Positions 1 to 5,201 of a stretch of DNA of 5,201 bases are shown here, piece after piece. The stretch spans positions 1 through 5,201 of the forward strand of contig CADBTO010000191.1 of NCBI GenBank assembly GCA_902797565.1, in the 5' to 3' direction. The notes beneath the pieces were generated by a model that saw only the letters and a list, made by a program, of their open reading frames with translations, was not told the DNA's origin and did no database searches. Made by a program: the position numbers and the translations under genes. Each line of letters begins with the position of its first letter. Position 1 is the first letter of the stretch. The DNA comes from an uncultured Lachnospiraceae bacterium (GTDB lineage: Bacteria; Bacillota; Clostridia; Lachnospirales; Lachnospiraceae).

Positions 1-854
1 ATCGCGTGCGGATAAAAATCACCCCAGGTTCCATTGTCTGCCTTGTTATATTTTTCCGGCAGGGCATCCAGCTTCCCGTACACCAGTTCCAAGTCCGTGT
101 TCTTGTATGAAAGCGCCTCCACCTCCGTCGAAAATCCGGTATAAACCACCGGCCCCTGGTACACATACGGTCCTTCAATATCCTTTGCCGTCAAAAGGAT
201 GATCGCAGAATTCCATTTGCTCCCATTCAGGCTCAGGTACATCGCATATTCTTTCGTTTCCCGATTATAAATCACGTCCGGTGCCCACATATTCCCAGAA
301 ACCGAATAATTGTCCCGCGCCGTATTCCATGCAGACGCGTCAAAACTCCCGAAATCCACTTCCGCTTCTTCCGTGCTCCCGGCATAGCGGACTTTGACTT
401 TCCCGGTATACGCATTCTTTTTGAACGCATCGTTAAAAGACGCGGCTTCTATGCTGCCGTCTGGTTTTTCGATTCCAAACAGTGAAGAAGCCGCGTCATT
501 TTCTGCCTTTGAAACCTGCGTCCAGTTCGATAAATCATTCGATTTCGCCACCCCCATATGGGAGCCGAACACATAATATTCCCCTTCATCCCCCTTCTTC
601 GTCTCATTCCGGATAATGGACGGATCGTGCACGCTCGCCAGGTTTTCAACCTTTTTGCATTCCGAACCATCTGTTTTCGCAAGCGCATCCGCCAAATCCT
701 GTTCCGAAAGCTGCTTCTCTGCCGCCTCCGCCTGCACCATGGAAACCCCCACTTGCGCCACCGGCCGGATTCCAAGCGGCATCCCGGCACACTGTCCTGC
801 CATTCCCATTGCCATAGCCAGACTCAACGCAATCCATGCTTTCCTGCTCCGCAT
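1..854 (-). CDS. Secreted GH43 arabinanase-like glycoside hydrolase, N-terminal part (C-terminus beyond the window)
   Basis: Reading the minus strand from the ATG at 854 gives an open frame of 284 codons that runs off the window edge. Residues 1-44 look like a long Sec signal peptide: basic start (MRSRK), hydrophobic stretch 6-20, then a VQAEA site with likely cleavage after A44. The mature part shows GH43 five-bladed propeller marks: HDPS at 76-79 (Asp77 the expected catalytic base), GSHMGVAKSNDLSNW at 97-111, NMWAPDV at 188-194, and WGDFYPHA at 277-284. In the family this last block runs into an I-D-P motif carrying the pKa-modulating Asp, so that residue and the catalytic acid Glu lie outside the window. 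About 112 residues separate HDPS from WAPD, longer than in compact arabinanases, suggesting an inserted loop around 118-185. The start is supported by a strong GGGAGG site 6 bases upstream. Expected role: extracellular cleavage of alpha-1,5-arabinan or related arabinosides. Family call is firm; exact substrate is inferred, and other GH43 activities (xylosidase, arabinofuranosidase) remain possible. Confidence 0.88.
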   Translation of the reverse strand, partial: MRSRKAWIALSLAMAMGMAGQCAGMPLGIRPVAQVGVSMVQAEAAEKQLSEQDLADALAKTDGSECKKVENLASVHDPSIIRNETKKGDEGEYYVFGSHMGVAKSNDLSNWTQVSKAENDAASSLFGIEKPDGSIEAASFNDAFKKNAYTGKVKVRYAGSTEEAEVDFGSFDASAWNTARDNYSVSGNMWAPDVIYNRETKEYAMYLSLNGSKWNSAIILLTAKDIEGPYVYQGPVVYTGFSTEVEALSYKNTDLELVYGKLDALPEKYNKADNGTWGDFYPHA

Positions 855-860
855 TTTTTT

Positions 861-866
861 CCTCCC
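861..866 (-). promoter_or_regulatory. Ribosome binding site of the GH43 gene
   Basis: The minus strand reads GGGAGG, then six A residues, then ATG at 854. This is a near-ideal Shine-Dalgarno sequence and spacing, and it fixes the GH43 start. Its first two bases (866-865) are also the end of a 9-base segment complementary to the leader's 5' end at 1080-1088. Confidence 0.85.
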
Positions 867-876
867 ATAGTCTTCG

Positions 877-907
877 GGCCAACAGAAAAAACTTCTCCCT
901 GTTGGCC
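877..907 (-). repeat. Perfect 9-bp hairpin just upstream of the GH43 ribosome binding site
   Basis: On the minus strand GGCCAACAG (907-899) and CTGTTGGCC (885-877) are perfectly complementary, around a 13-base loop GGAGAAGTTTTTT. The foot of the stem lies ten bases before the GGGAGG ribosome binding site. No U-run follows on either strand, so it is not a usual intrinsic terminator. The loop carries a Shine-Dalgarno-like GGAGAAG and a T6 run. Likely an mRNA structure affecting translation or stability. Confidence 0.6.
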
Positions 908-915
908 AATGGGGG

Positions 916-933
916 CAGCGTTCCGCTTCGCTG
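916..933 (-). repeat. Short 5-bp hairpin in the GH43 leader
   Basis: On the minus strand CAGCG (933-929) pairs with CGCTG (920-916) around an 8-base loop. By itself such a short repeat is common by chance; it is listed because it lies between two longer ones in the same leader. Confidence 0.3.
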
Positions 934-961
934 TTTTAACCTTCACGCCGCCCCTGCCTGA

Positions 962-994
962 TCGAGTGGAGAGGATAAAGATCCCTCCCATCGA
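962..994 (-). repeat. Imperfect hairpin in the GH43 leader
   Basis: On the minus strand GGGAGGGAT (989-981) can pair with ATCCTCTCC (976-968) across a CTTT loop, giving eight pairs of nine, two of them G-U and one A-C mismatch. Outside a small internal loop the flanking TCGA boxes (994-991 and 965-962) can pair as well. The G-U pairs work only in minus-strand RNA, the direction of GH43 transcription, which favours an RNA role over a DNA-binding site. Confidence 0.4.
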
Positions 995-1101
995 ATAAAA
1001 AAGATACTCTGTACCCTGCAGCCTGCTATTCCTAACATCCTGCATTGCCTGAGCGAACCCCTCCATCTTTTTATATCTCAGACTATGGCCATACAGCATG
1101 G

Positions 1102-1130
1102 ATTGTATACCACATTTTGTGGAAAATCAA
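1102..1130 (-). promoter_or_regulatory. Predicted sigma-A-type promoter for the GH43 gene
   Basis: On the minus strand a -35 box TTGATT (1130-1125) and a -10 box TACAAT (1107-1102) are separated by exactly 17 bases, with four or five of six consensus matches each. The -35 box begins 17 bases after the MFS stop codon, and transcription should start near 1095. An overlapping alternative -10, TATACA preceded by TGG, would leave only 15 bases of spacer. The spacing and AT-rich setting against a GC-rich background make this the best promoter candidate in the window. Confidence 0.65.
1110..1122. promoter_or_regulatory. Palindrome inside the promoter spacer, possible operator
   Basis: CCACA-TTT-TGTGG is a perfect 5-bp inverted repeat around three bases, sitting wholly between the -35 and -10 boxes. 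A protein bound here would block RNA polymerase, so it fits a repressor site for sugar-dependent control. It does not obviously match the CcpA cre consensus or the AraR operator as I know them. No regulator gene is in the window. It is short enough to be chance. Confidence 0.35.
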
Positions 1131-1146
1131 GCATTTTTTTCAGTAC

Positions 1147-2304
1147 TCACGATCCCACTTTCCGATACGCCATCTCCAAAAACCCGATATTCAAAACCGC
1201 AAACAGCAGCAGATAAAACGGCATGATCCCAATTCCCGCCTGCTGCTGGATCATACCAAATACCATCGGCATAAACGTACTGCCCACATAGGCAGACGCC
1301 ATCTGCATGCCGATCACGGCTGCGGAATAACGTTTCCCAAAATTCTCCGGTGCCATATGCTGGATCGCCGGATATACCGGCCCCATACCGGTCCCAATGA
1401 CTACGAAGCCCACAGCAGCCACCAGATAGTGTTCCACCGGCAGCAGCACCAGAAGAATCCCGATCCCTTCCACCGCAATCCCGATGCGGATCAGGAGCCG
1501 GTCTCCCAGCCGGTTCGAAACAAATCCGGAAACCAGCCTGCCCAGCATCAGCCCGCCAAAGATCAGGGAGCCAAAGGACGCGATCAGGTCATCCCCCAAC
1601 CCCTGCCTGGTTCCGGAAAAAAAGCTCGGCGTCCAAAGGAAACAGGTGGCCTCGCCCGCGCAATACGCGAAAAAAGCAACCAAAGTCAATGCCACACCAG
1701 GAACCCGAACCGTTTCCCGGATGCCGGCACTTTCCTCCATTCCTTCTGCTTCCGCTTCCGCCTGTTTCTTCCACAACGGCAGCGTAGCAATACACACAAG
1801 AAGGATCGCCGCCTGAAGATATGCCGTCCAGCGGTATCCTTCGTTCCACCTTGCGATTCTCAGCGCCAGCGCCATAATATACGGGCTGATGACCGCGCCC
1901 ACACCGTAAAAACAGTGCAGGAAATTCATGACGGATCCAGAATAATTATTTGCCACATAATGATTGACAGACGCATCAATCGCGCCTGCCCCCAGTCCAT
2001 AGGGAACCGCGAACAGGAACAGCATCCAATAACTTCCGGATACGGAAAACCCCAGCAGTCCAAGCACCGTCAGAAAAATCGACACGATCACGATCCACTT
2101 CGTATGGAACCGCCGGATCATGCGCGGGCTGGCAAGCGCGGACAGGATGGTCATAAAGGAAATCGTCATAGAAACATAGCCCGCAAACGACGACGGAACG
2201 CCAAAAACCGCCTGCATCTTCGGCCAGCCGGACCCCAGAAGGGAATCCGGAAGGCCCAGACTGATAAAAATCAAATAAATCACAGCCAGAAGCAAGGAAC
2301 CCAT
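1147..2304 (-). CDS. MFS sugar transporter, probably FHS-like (fucose/glucose-galactose permease type)
   Basis: A 385-residue inner-membrane carrier with about 12 hydrophobic segments: roughly 4-24, 38-58, 70-88, 90-110, 126-148, 159-178, then a charged central loop (179-202, containing AEAEAE), then 203-225, 238-261, 270-290, 293-314, 327-352 and 360-380. The stretch 102-143 (GLGAGAIDASVNHYV, then MNFLHCFYGVGA) and the later VYPAIQHMAPENFGKR (310-325) are typical of FucP-like and related small MFS carriers. GRLVSGFVSNRLGDR at 255-269 is the MFS motif-A-like loop in the second half. Length is normal for the superfamily, and the protein begins almost directly in the first membrane helix. The ATG at 2304 has AGGGAG six bases upstream and lies 13 bases after the alpha-galactosidase stop, so it is co-transcribed and possibly translationally coupled. 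The partner enzyme suggests import of galactosides or of a released sugar, but substrate cannot be read from sequence; efflux of sugar is also possible. Confidence 0.85.
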   Translation of the reverse strand: MGSLLLAVIYLIFISLGLPDSLLGSGWPKMQAVFGVPSSFAGYVSMTISFMTILSALASPRMIRRFHTKWIVIVSIFLTVLGLLGFSVSGSYWMLFLFAVPYGLGAGAIDASVNHYVANNYSGSVMNFLHCFYGVGAVISPYIMALALRIARWNEGYRWTAYLQAAILLVCIATLPLWKKQAEAEAEGMEESAGIRETVRVPGVALTLVAFFAYCAGEATCFLWTPSFFSGTRQGLGDDLIASFGSLIFGGLMLGRLVSGFVSNRLGDRLLIRIGIAVEGIGILLVLLPVEHYLVAAVGFVVIGTGMGPVYPAIQHMAPENFGKRYSAAVIGMQMASAYVGSTFMPMVFGMIQQQAGIGIMPFYLLLFAVLNIGFLEMAYRKVGS

Positions 2305-2310
2305 ATCACT

Positions 2311-2316
2311 CTCCCT
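2311..2316 (-). promoter_or_regulatory. Ribosome binding site of the MFS gene
   Basis: AGGGAG on the minus strand, six bases before the ATG at 2304 and one base after the alpha-galactosidase TGA (2320-2318). The placement lets ribosomes finishing the upstream gene restart here, consistent with coupled translation. Confidence 0.8.
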
Positions 2317-2317
2317 G

Positions 2318-4579
2318 TCAAATCCCCCCGTCAGGCTCTTTCACAAAATGCAGCTGGTACGCAGGATAATCCCCCTGCACCGCCGGGAACACGAATCCAT
2401 ACTCCATCAGCTGCGCTCCGGAATAAGACTCCGTCTGGATTTCCACCGTGCCGGGATTGTCCGGATTTCCATACCATCCGCCTCTCCGGATTGGCACCTC
2501 CACCCGGTATGATGCACCCGGATCCAGCCCCTGCAAGCGCACCGCCGGCACGATCGCATTCCCCTGCATCCGCTCCACAACCATATTCAGCAGTGCCTCG
2601 CTCCGGTCTTCCGAAACAAACATCCACGCAGAAAAATATCCCTCATGCCACGCCTCGCCCAGCCGGAAATACGTCCCTTTCTGGATCAGCCAGTAATACT
2701 TCCGGAAATCCCGGATCTGCTGCCGGATTTCGTTTTTCTCCCTCTCTGAAAGCTTTCCGGGATCCAGTTCAAAACCAAACGTGCCGGACATTGCCACGAT
2801 GCCGCGTGTCTCAATCGGCGTGCTCCTGCCGCTCTGGTGGTTTGGTGACGCCGAAACATGCGCCCCCATCGTTGAAACCGGATAGCAATAAGAACTTCCC
2901 CGCTGGATTCCAATCCGGAGAATGGCATCCGTGTTGTCGGAAAGCCAGATCTGCGGGCAATAATACAGCATCCCCATATCATACCTGCCGCCGCCGCTTG
3001 CACAGCCTTCGATCAGAAGATCCGGATACGCCGTGGTGAGCCGTTCGAGCAGGGCATAGGTCCCCAGCATAAAACGATGCGCCGCCTCGCCCTGCCGCTC
3101 CTCCGGCAGCTTTGCAGAATACACGTTTGCAAGGCTGCGGTTGAAGTCCCATTTAACATAATCAATCTGTGCATCCTCCAGAATCTTCTGGAAGCATCCA
3201 AACAGATAATCCTGGACCTCCTGGCGCGAAAGATCCAGCACCATCTGGGCACGGGACAGGGTTGTCTCCCTGCCGGGATCCTGAAGCGCCCAATCCGGAT
3301 GAGCTTCATAGAGCTCCGATACACCATTGACCATTTCCGGTTCCAGCCAAAGCCCGAATTTCAAGCCCTTTTTGTGGATCTCTTCAGAAAGCACACGCAG
3401 CCCGCCCGGCAGTTTTTCTTCATTGACAAACCAGTCTCCCAGCCCGGCGCGGTCGTCATTCCGCTTCCCAAACCAGCCATCATCAAGCACCAGCATCTCG
3501 ATCCCCAGGTCTGACGCCTCCTGCGCAATCTGCAGAATCTTTTCCGTATTGAAATCAAAATACGTTGCTTCCCAGTTGTTGATCAGGATCGGCCGGCGGA
3601 CATCCCGGAACTGCGGCGGAATAATATGGCCGCGGATCAGCTGGTGGAAATTCTGGCTGAGCCCGTTGAGGCCCTTCCCGGAAAACGAAAGCACCGCGTC
3701 CGGGGTCTGGAAGGACGCGCCCGGCGCAAGCTCCCATGAAAACCCTTTGCTCGCCAGCCCCATAACTATTCTTGTATTATTACACTGATCCACCTCGACT
3801 TGGATCCGATGCCCGCCGGAATAGACCAGGGCAGCGCCATAGCACCTGCCCTGGTATTCATCCGCCGAATGGTCACAAAGCATCACAAACGGGTTGTGGT
3901 GATGGCTGGACATCCCGCGCTCGGAAGCAACCGTATAAAGCTGGTGCCCCAGCGGCAGCCGCTCCATGTTCCGCTCCGCGCAGTGCCTGCCATGGAAATG
4001 GATCAGGTCAAAGTGGCTGCCGAAAAAGTCCAGGCAAAGCGATGCCGCCTTTTTCAGGATCAGTTTCCCCTGTCCCTGGTTCACAAGCTGCGCGTTCCGG
4101 ACAATCACATCCTCCTGCGCAAACAGGATATAAGACAATTTCACGCAAAGCCCGATGACCGGATCCTGCATCGTGATCTCCAGCGTCTTCGTTTCCGAAT
4201 CCGGCCGTACAAACGGCAGCCCCGGAAGAGCCTGCCGTCCGTCAAGAATCTGATAGCCCTGGTACACCAGATCCACGCTCAGACTTCCGTCCGGCGCAAC
4301 CGTTTCCACACCACTGACCCGGTAATCTCCCACACCGCTGCCCGCATATTCCTGCGGATACGCATCCAGCGCAAAGTTCTTTTCATTGCCCCGGTCCAGC
4401 GGGTCTTTGTGCATCCGGATATCCCGCCCGAAAAAGCGCACCGGCTGCAGCACACTGTCCAGACGTGCCCCATAATACAAATGTTCCAGCATCCCGAAAC
4501 CATTCACACGCATCTGGTATTCGGTATTGGCTGTACGGAGCACGAAAACCTGCGCCGCTTCATCAAAATAGATTCCCAT
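2318..4579 (-). CDS. Alpha-galactosidase, glycoside hydrolase family 36 (RafA/AgaA type)
   Basis: Hydrolyses terminal alpha-1,6-galactosyl residues from melibiose, raffinose-family sugars or galactomannan fragments, with retention. Numbering from the ATG at 4579 (753 residues): N-terminal beta-sandwich about 1-290, catalytic barrel about 295-650, C-terminal beta-domain about 655-745; this is the usual length and order for bacterial GH36 enzymes of 720-750 residues. Visible motifs are NNWEATYFDF (334-343), LDDGWFG (365-371), GLWLEPEM (409-416), YVKWDFNRS (474-482) with the expected nucleophile Asp478, GCASGGGRYD (525-534), and WLSDNTDA (545-552) with the expected acid/base Asp548. As I recall, these two numbers equal those of the Geobacillus AgaA catalytic pair, which speaks for the ATG start. 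A GTG at 4588 would add three residues (VEK read as MEK) but lies inside the GGTGG that best serves as ribosome site for the ATG. No signal peptide, so cytoplasmic. It is 12 bases from the esterase stop and 13 bases from the MFS start: one operon. No key residue is missing. Natural substrate is inferred. Confidence 0.95.
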   Translation of the reverse strand: MGIYFDEAAQVFVLRTANTEYQMRVNGFGMLEHLYYGARLDSVLQPVRFFGRDIRMHKDPLDRGNEKNFALDAYPQEYAGSGVGDYRVSGVETVAPDGSLSVDLVYQGYQILDGRQALPGLPFVRPDSETKTLEITMQDPVIGLCVKLSYILFAQEDVIVRNAQLVNQGQGKLILKKAASLCLDFFGSHFDLIHFHGRHCAERNMERLPLGHQLYTVASERGMSSHHHNPFVMLCDHSADEYQGRCYGAALVYSGGHRIQVEVDQCNNTRIVMGLASKGFSWELAPGASFQTPDAVLSFSGKGLNGLSQNFHQLIRGHIIPPQFRDVRRPILINNWEATYFDFNTEKILQIAQEASDLGIEMLVLDDGWFGKRNDDRAGLGDWFVNEEKLPGGLRVLSEEIHKKGLKFGLWLEPEMVNGVSELYEAHPDWALQDPGRETTLSRAQMVLDLSRQEVQDYLFGCFQKILEDAQIDYVKWDFNRSLANVYSAKLPEERQGEAAHRFMLGTYALLERLTTAYPDLLIEGCASGGGRYDMGMLYYCPQIWLSDNTDAILRIGIQRGSSYCYPVSTMGAHVSASPNHQSGRSTPIETRGIVAMSGTFGFELDPGKLSEREKNEIRQQIRDFRKYYWLIQKGTYFRLGEAWHEGYFSAWMFVSEDRSEALLNMVVERMQGNAIVPAVRLQGLDPGASYRVEVPIRRGGWYGNPDNPGTVEIQTESYSGAQLMEYGFVFPAVQGDYPAYQLHFVKEPDGGI

Positions 4580-4589
4580 CTTTTCCACC
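4577..4589 (-). promoter_or_regulatory. Translation start region of the alpha-galactosidase: ATG at 4579 versus GTG at 4588
   Basis: The minus strand reads GGTGG (4589-4585), AAAAG, ATG (4579-4577). GGTGG at 5-base spacing is a modest Shine-Dalgarno site for the ATG. The in-frame GTG at 4588-4586 is part of that same site and has only weak purine sequence before it (GAAGTAGTGG, which includes the esterase stop TAG). The ATG is preferred, and homologues known to me also begin close to it. Confidence 0.6.
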
Positions 4590-4591
4590 CA

Positions 4592-5201
4592 CTACTTCAT
4601 AAATGCCAGCATCTCATCCACCCAGCCTTCCGCAGAAGTCCCGACTGCCAGATCGCAGCCGTGATCCCCCTGCGGATAAAGGCAGAACTTGTGCGGGATG
4701 TTCTGCGCTTCGAGTGCCTGGTCCATACGGATGGCATTGCTGGGGGGTACCAGGCTGTCATCTTCACAGGTCCAGACAAAGGTCTTCGGATAATCCGCAT
4801 CAACCTGCTTCTCGATCGAAAGATGCTCCCGCAGGGACTCATCCCCGCCGGTCAATGCCGGGAAGCCGGGTTCATATGCTTCCTCCAGGAAACTGATCAC
4901 CGGATAACACAGGCAGACTTTATCGGGCCTTACTGCAATATCCCTGTAGGGCGCTGCGAGATCTGGACGCTTTTCCTCAAGCACCTCCTGAAGACTGCTC
5001 CCGATCTCATCCCGGAGCGCCGCCGTTGACGCGCATAAATGCGCGCCCGCGGAATACCCCAGCACCATTACGTTTCCTGCATCCACCTGATACTTCTCTG
5101 CGTTTGCCCGTACATATTTGATTGCCAGCGCCAGATCCAGCTGCGGGAGCGGATAGTAGTTGGGCTTATAACGGTAATTCAAAACAAATGTCCGATACCC
5201 A
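4592..5201 (-). CDS. Alpha/beta-hydrolase, acetyl-xylan-esterase-like, C-terminal part (N-terminus beyond the window)
   Basis: The frame stays open to the window edge (first full codon at 5200) and reads GYRTFVLNYRYKP, a typical inner strand of this fold. The TTG at 5182 inside it is therefore not a start. In the visible 202 residues the nucleophile elbow is GYSAG with Ser at 5053-5051 (residue 50 of the visible part), preceded by a strand VMVL. WTCEDDSLVPPSNA carries the expected catalytic Asp (probably the second of the DD pair), and YPQGDHGCDL carries the catalytic His, so the Ser-Asp-His triad is complete. The protein ends LAFMK. Fold and spacing match the esterase/lipase group that includes intracellular acetyl-xylan esterases and BD-FAE-like enzymes, usually about 270-300 residues, so some 70-100 are missing here. 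Being first in an operon with an alpha-galactosidase, it probably removes acetyl or similar acyl groups from imported oligosaccharides. The fold is sure, the substrate inferred. Whether it has a signal peptide cannot be seen. Confidence 0.85.
   Translation of the reverse strand, partial: GYRTFVLNYRYKPNYYPLPQLDLALAIKYVRANAEKYQVDAGNVMVLGYSAGAHLCASTAALRDEIGSSLQEVLEEKRPDLAAPYRDIAVRPDKVCLCYPVISFLEEAYEPGFPALTGGDESLREHLSIEKQVDADYPKTFVWTCEDDSLVPPSNAIRMDQALEAQNIPHKFCLYPQGDHGCDLAVGTSAEGWVDEMLAFMK

Larger units (their letters stand above)
855..1095 (-). promoter_or_regulatory. Long, probably structured 5' leader of the GH43 gene
   Basis: From the predicted transcription start near 1095 to the GH43 ATG there are about 240 nt without a credible gene. 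On the minus strand three inverted repeats lie in a row: 962-994, 916-933 and 877-907, the last ending about ten bases before the Shine-Dalgarno site. In addition, CCATAGTCT at 1088-1080 is perfectly complementary to AGACTATGG at 873-865, which could close the leader into a large domain and partly cover the ribosome binding site. I could not match the sequence to any riboswitch, T-box or protein-binding leader known to me. No terminator-like stem with a following U-run is evident, so translation-level control or mRNA stabilisation is more plausible than attenuation. All of this is inferred from pairing by eye. Confidence 0.45.

Noticed and set aside
19..66. Lipoprotein signal for the GH43 enzyme (cysteine at residue 22; corresponding bases lie at 789-791)
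   Set aside because: The residues before Cys22 are A-G-Q, which does not fit a lipobox, whose last position is Gly, Ala or Ser. A standard signal-peptidase site near A44 is more likely. The low coordinates here refer to residues, not bases.
877..907. Intrinsic terminator for the MFS operon or for a plus-strand gene
   Set aside because: The stem is good, but no T-run follows it on either strand; the T6 is in the loop.
646..909. Overlapping short minus-strand frames across the GH43 signal-peptide region
   Set aside because: They are alternate frames of the GH43 gene; only the frame from 854 carries the ribosome site, the signal peptide and the GH43 motifs.
824..1099. A 91-codon minus-strand frame covering the GH43 leader
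   Set aside because: Its ATG would sit a few bases from the predicted transcription start without a ribosome site, it overlaps the GH43 start, and the product shows no family features. Internal ATGs in the same frame are no better. It fits an untranslated leader, although a leader peptide cannot be fully excluded.
1045..3039. A 664-codon open frame on the plus strand opposite the MFS gene and the end of the alpha-galactosidase gene
   Set aside because: Its product is rich in Pro, Arg, His, Gln and Ser with no domain or membrane pattern, it has no good ribosome site, and it lies opposite two genes with clear family motifs. It is a shadow caused by codon use in the real genes.
3800..5029. A 409-codon open frame on the plus strand opposite the alpha-galactosidase and esterase genes
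   Set aside because: Low-complexity basic composition and no recognisable motif; it crosses the boundary between two real minus-strand genes whose catalytic motifs are intact.
5180..5182. TTG as the start of the esterase
   Set aside because: The frame stays open upstream to the window edge and the residues there (GYRTFV) continue the conserved fold, so the gene begins outside the window.
1..5201. tRNA or rRNA genes, CRISPR arrays, insertion sequences, phage or defence genes
   Set aside because: I looked on both strands and found no clover-leaf sequence, no regularly spaced repeats, no transposase or integrase motifs and no long terminal inverted repeats.

Overview
The window looks like chromosomal DNA from a plant-polysaccharide-degrading Bacillota, most likely a gut Lachnospiraceae. 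This rests on mid-range GC (just over 50% by eye), G-rich Shine-Dalgarno sites (AGGGAG, GGGAGG), a Gram-positive type secretion signal, and the mix of a GH36 alpha-galactosidase, a small MFS sugar carrier and a secreted GH43 arabinanase-like enzyme. The genus cannot be fixed from the sequence alone.

All real genes are on the minus strand, so transcription runs from high to low coordinates. In order of transcription: (1) the C-terminal part of an alpha/beta-hydrolase esterase (4592-5201, N-terminus outside the window); (2) a complete cytoplasmic GH36 alpha-galactosidase (2318-4579, with an alternative GTG start at 4588); (3) a complete 385-residue MFS transporter (1147-2304); (4) a gene-free gap of 292 bases (855-1146) holding a good sigma-A-type promoter, a palindrome inside its spacer and a leader of about 240 nt with several hairpins; (5) the first 284 residues of a secreted GH43 arabinanase-like enzyme (1-854), whose C-terminus lies outside the window.

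The first three genes are separated by only 12 to 13 bases and surely form one operon. The simplest reading is uptake of a small sugar or galactoside by the MFS carrier, removal of alpha-galactosyl residues inside the cell by the GH36 enzyme, and deacylation by the esterase. The GH43 gene has its own promoter 17 bases after the MFS stop, and there is no convincing terminator between them, so read-through from the operon is also possible. The GH43 product would act outside the cell on arabinan or arabinose-bearing side chains of pectin or hemicellulose. Together the locus looks like a small Gram-positive polysaccharide-utilisation locus.

The protein-coding content is of known families and I see no evidence of a new defence, mobile or RNA-guided system. 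The most interesting part is the 855-1146 gap: promoter, spacer palindrome, structured leader, and a 9-base long-range complementarity that touches the GH43 ribosome binding site. Long plus-strand open frames opposite the GH36, MFS and esterase genes are judged to be shadows.
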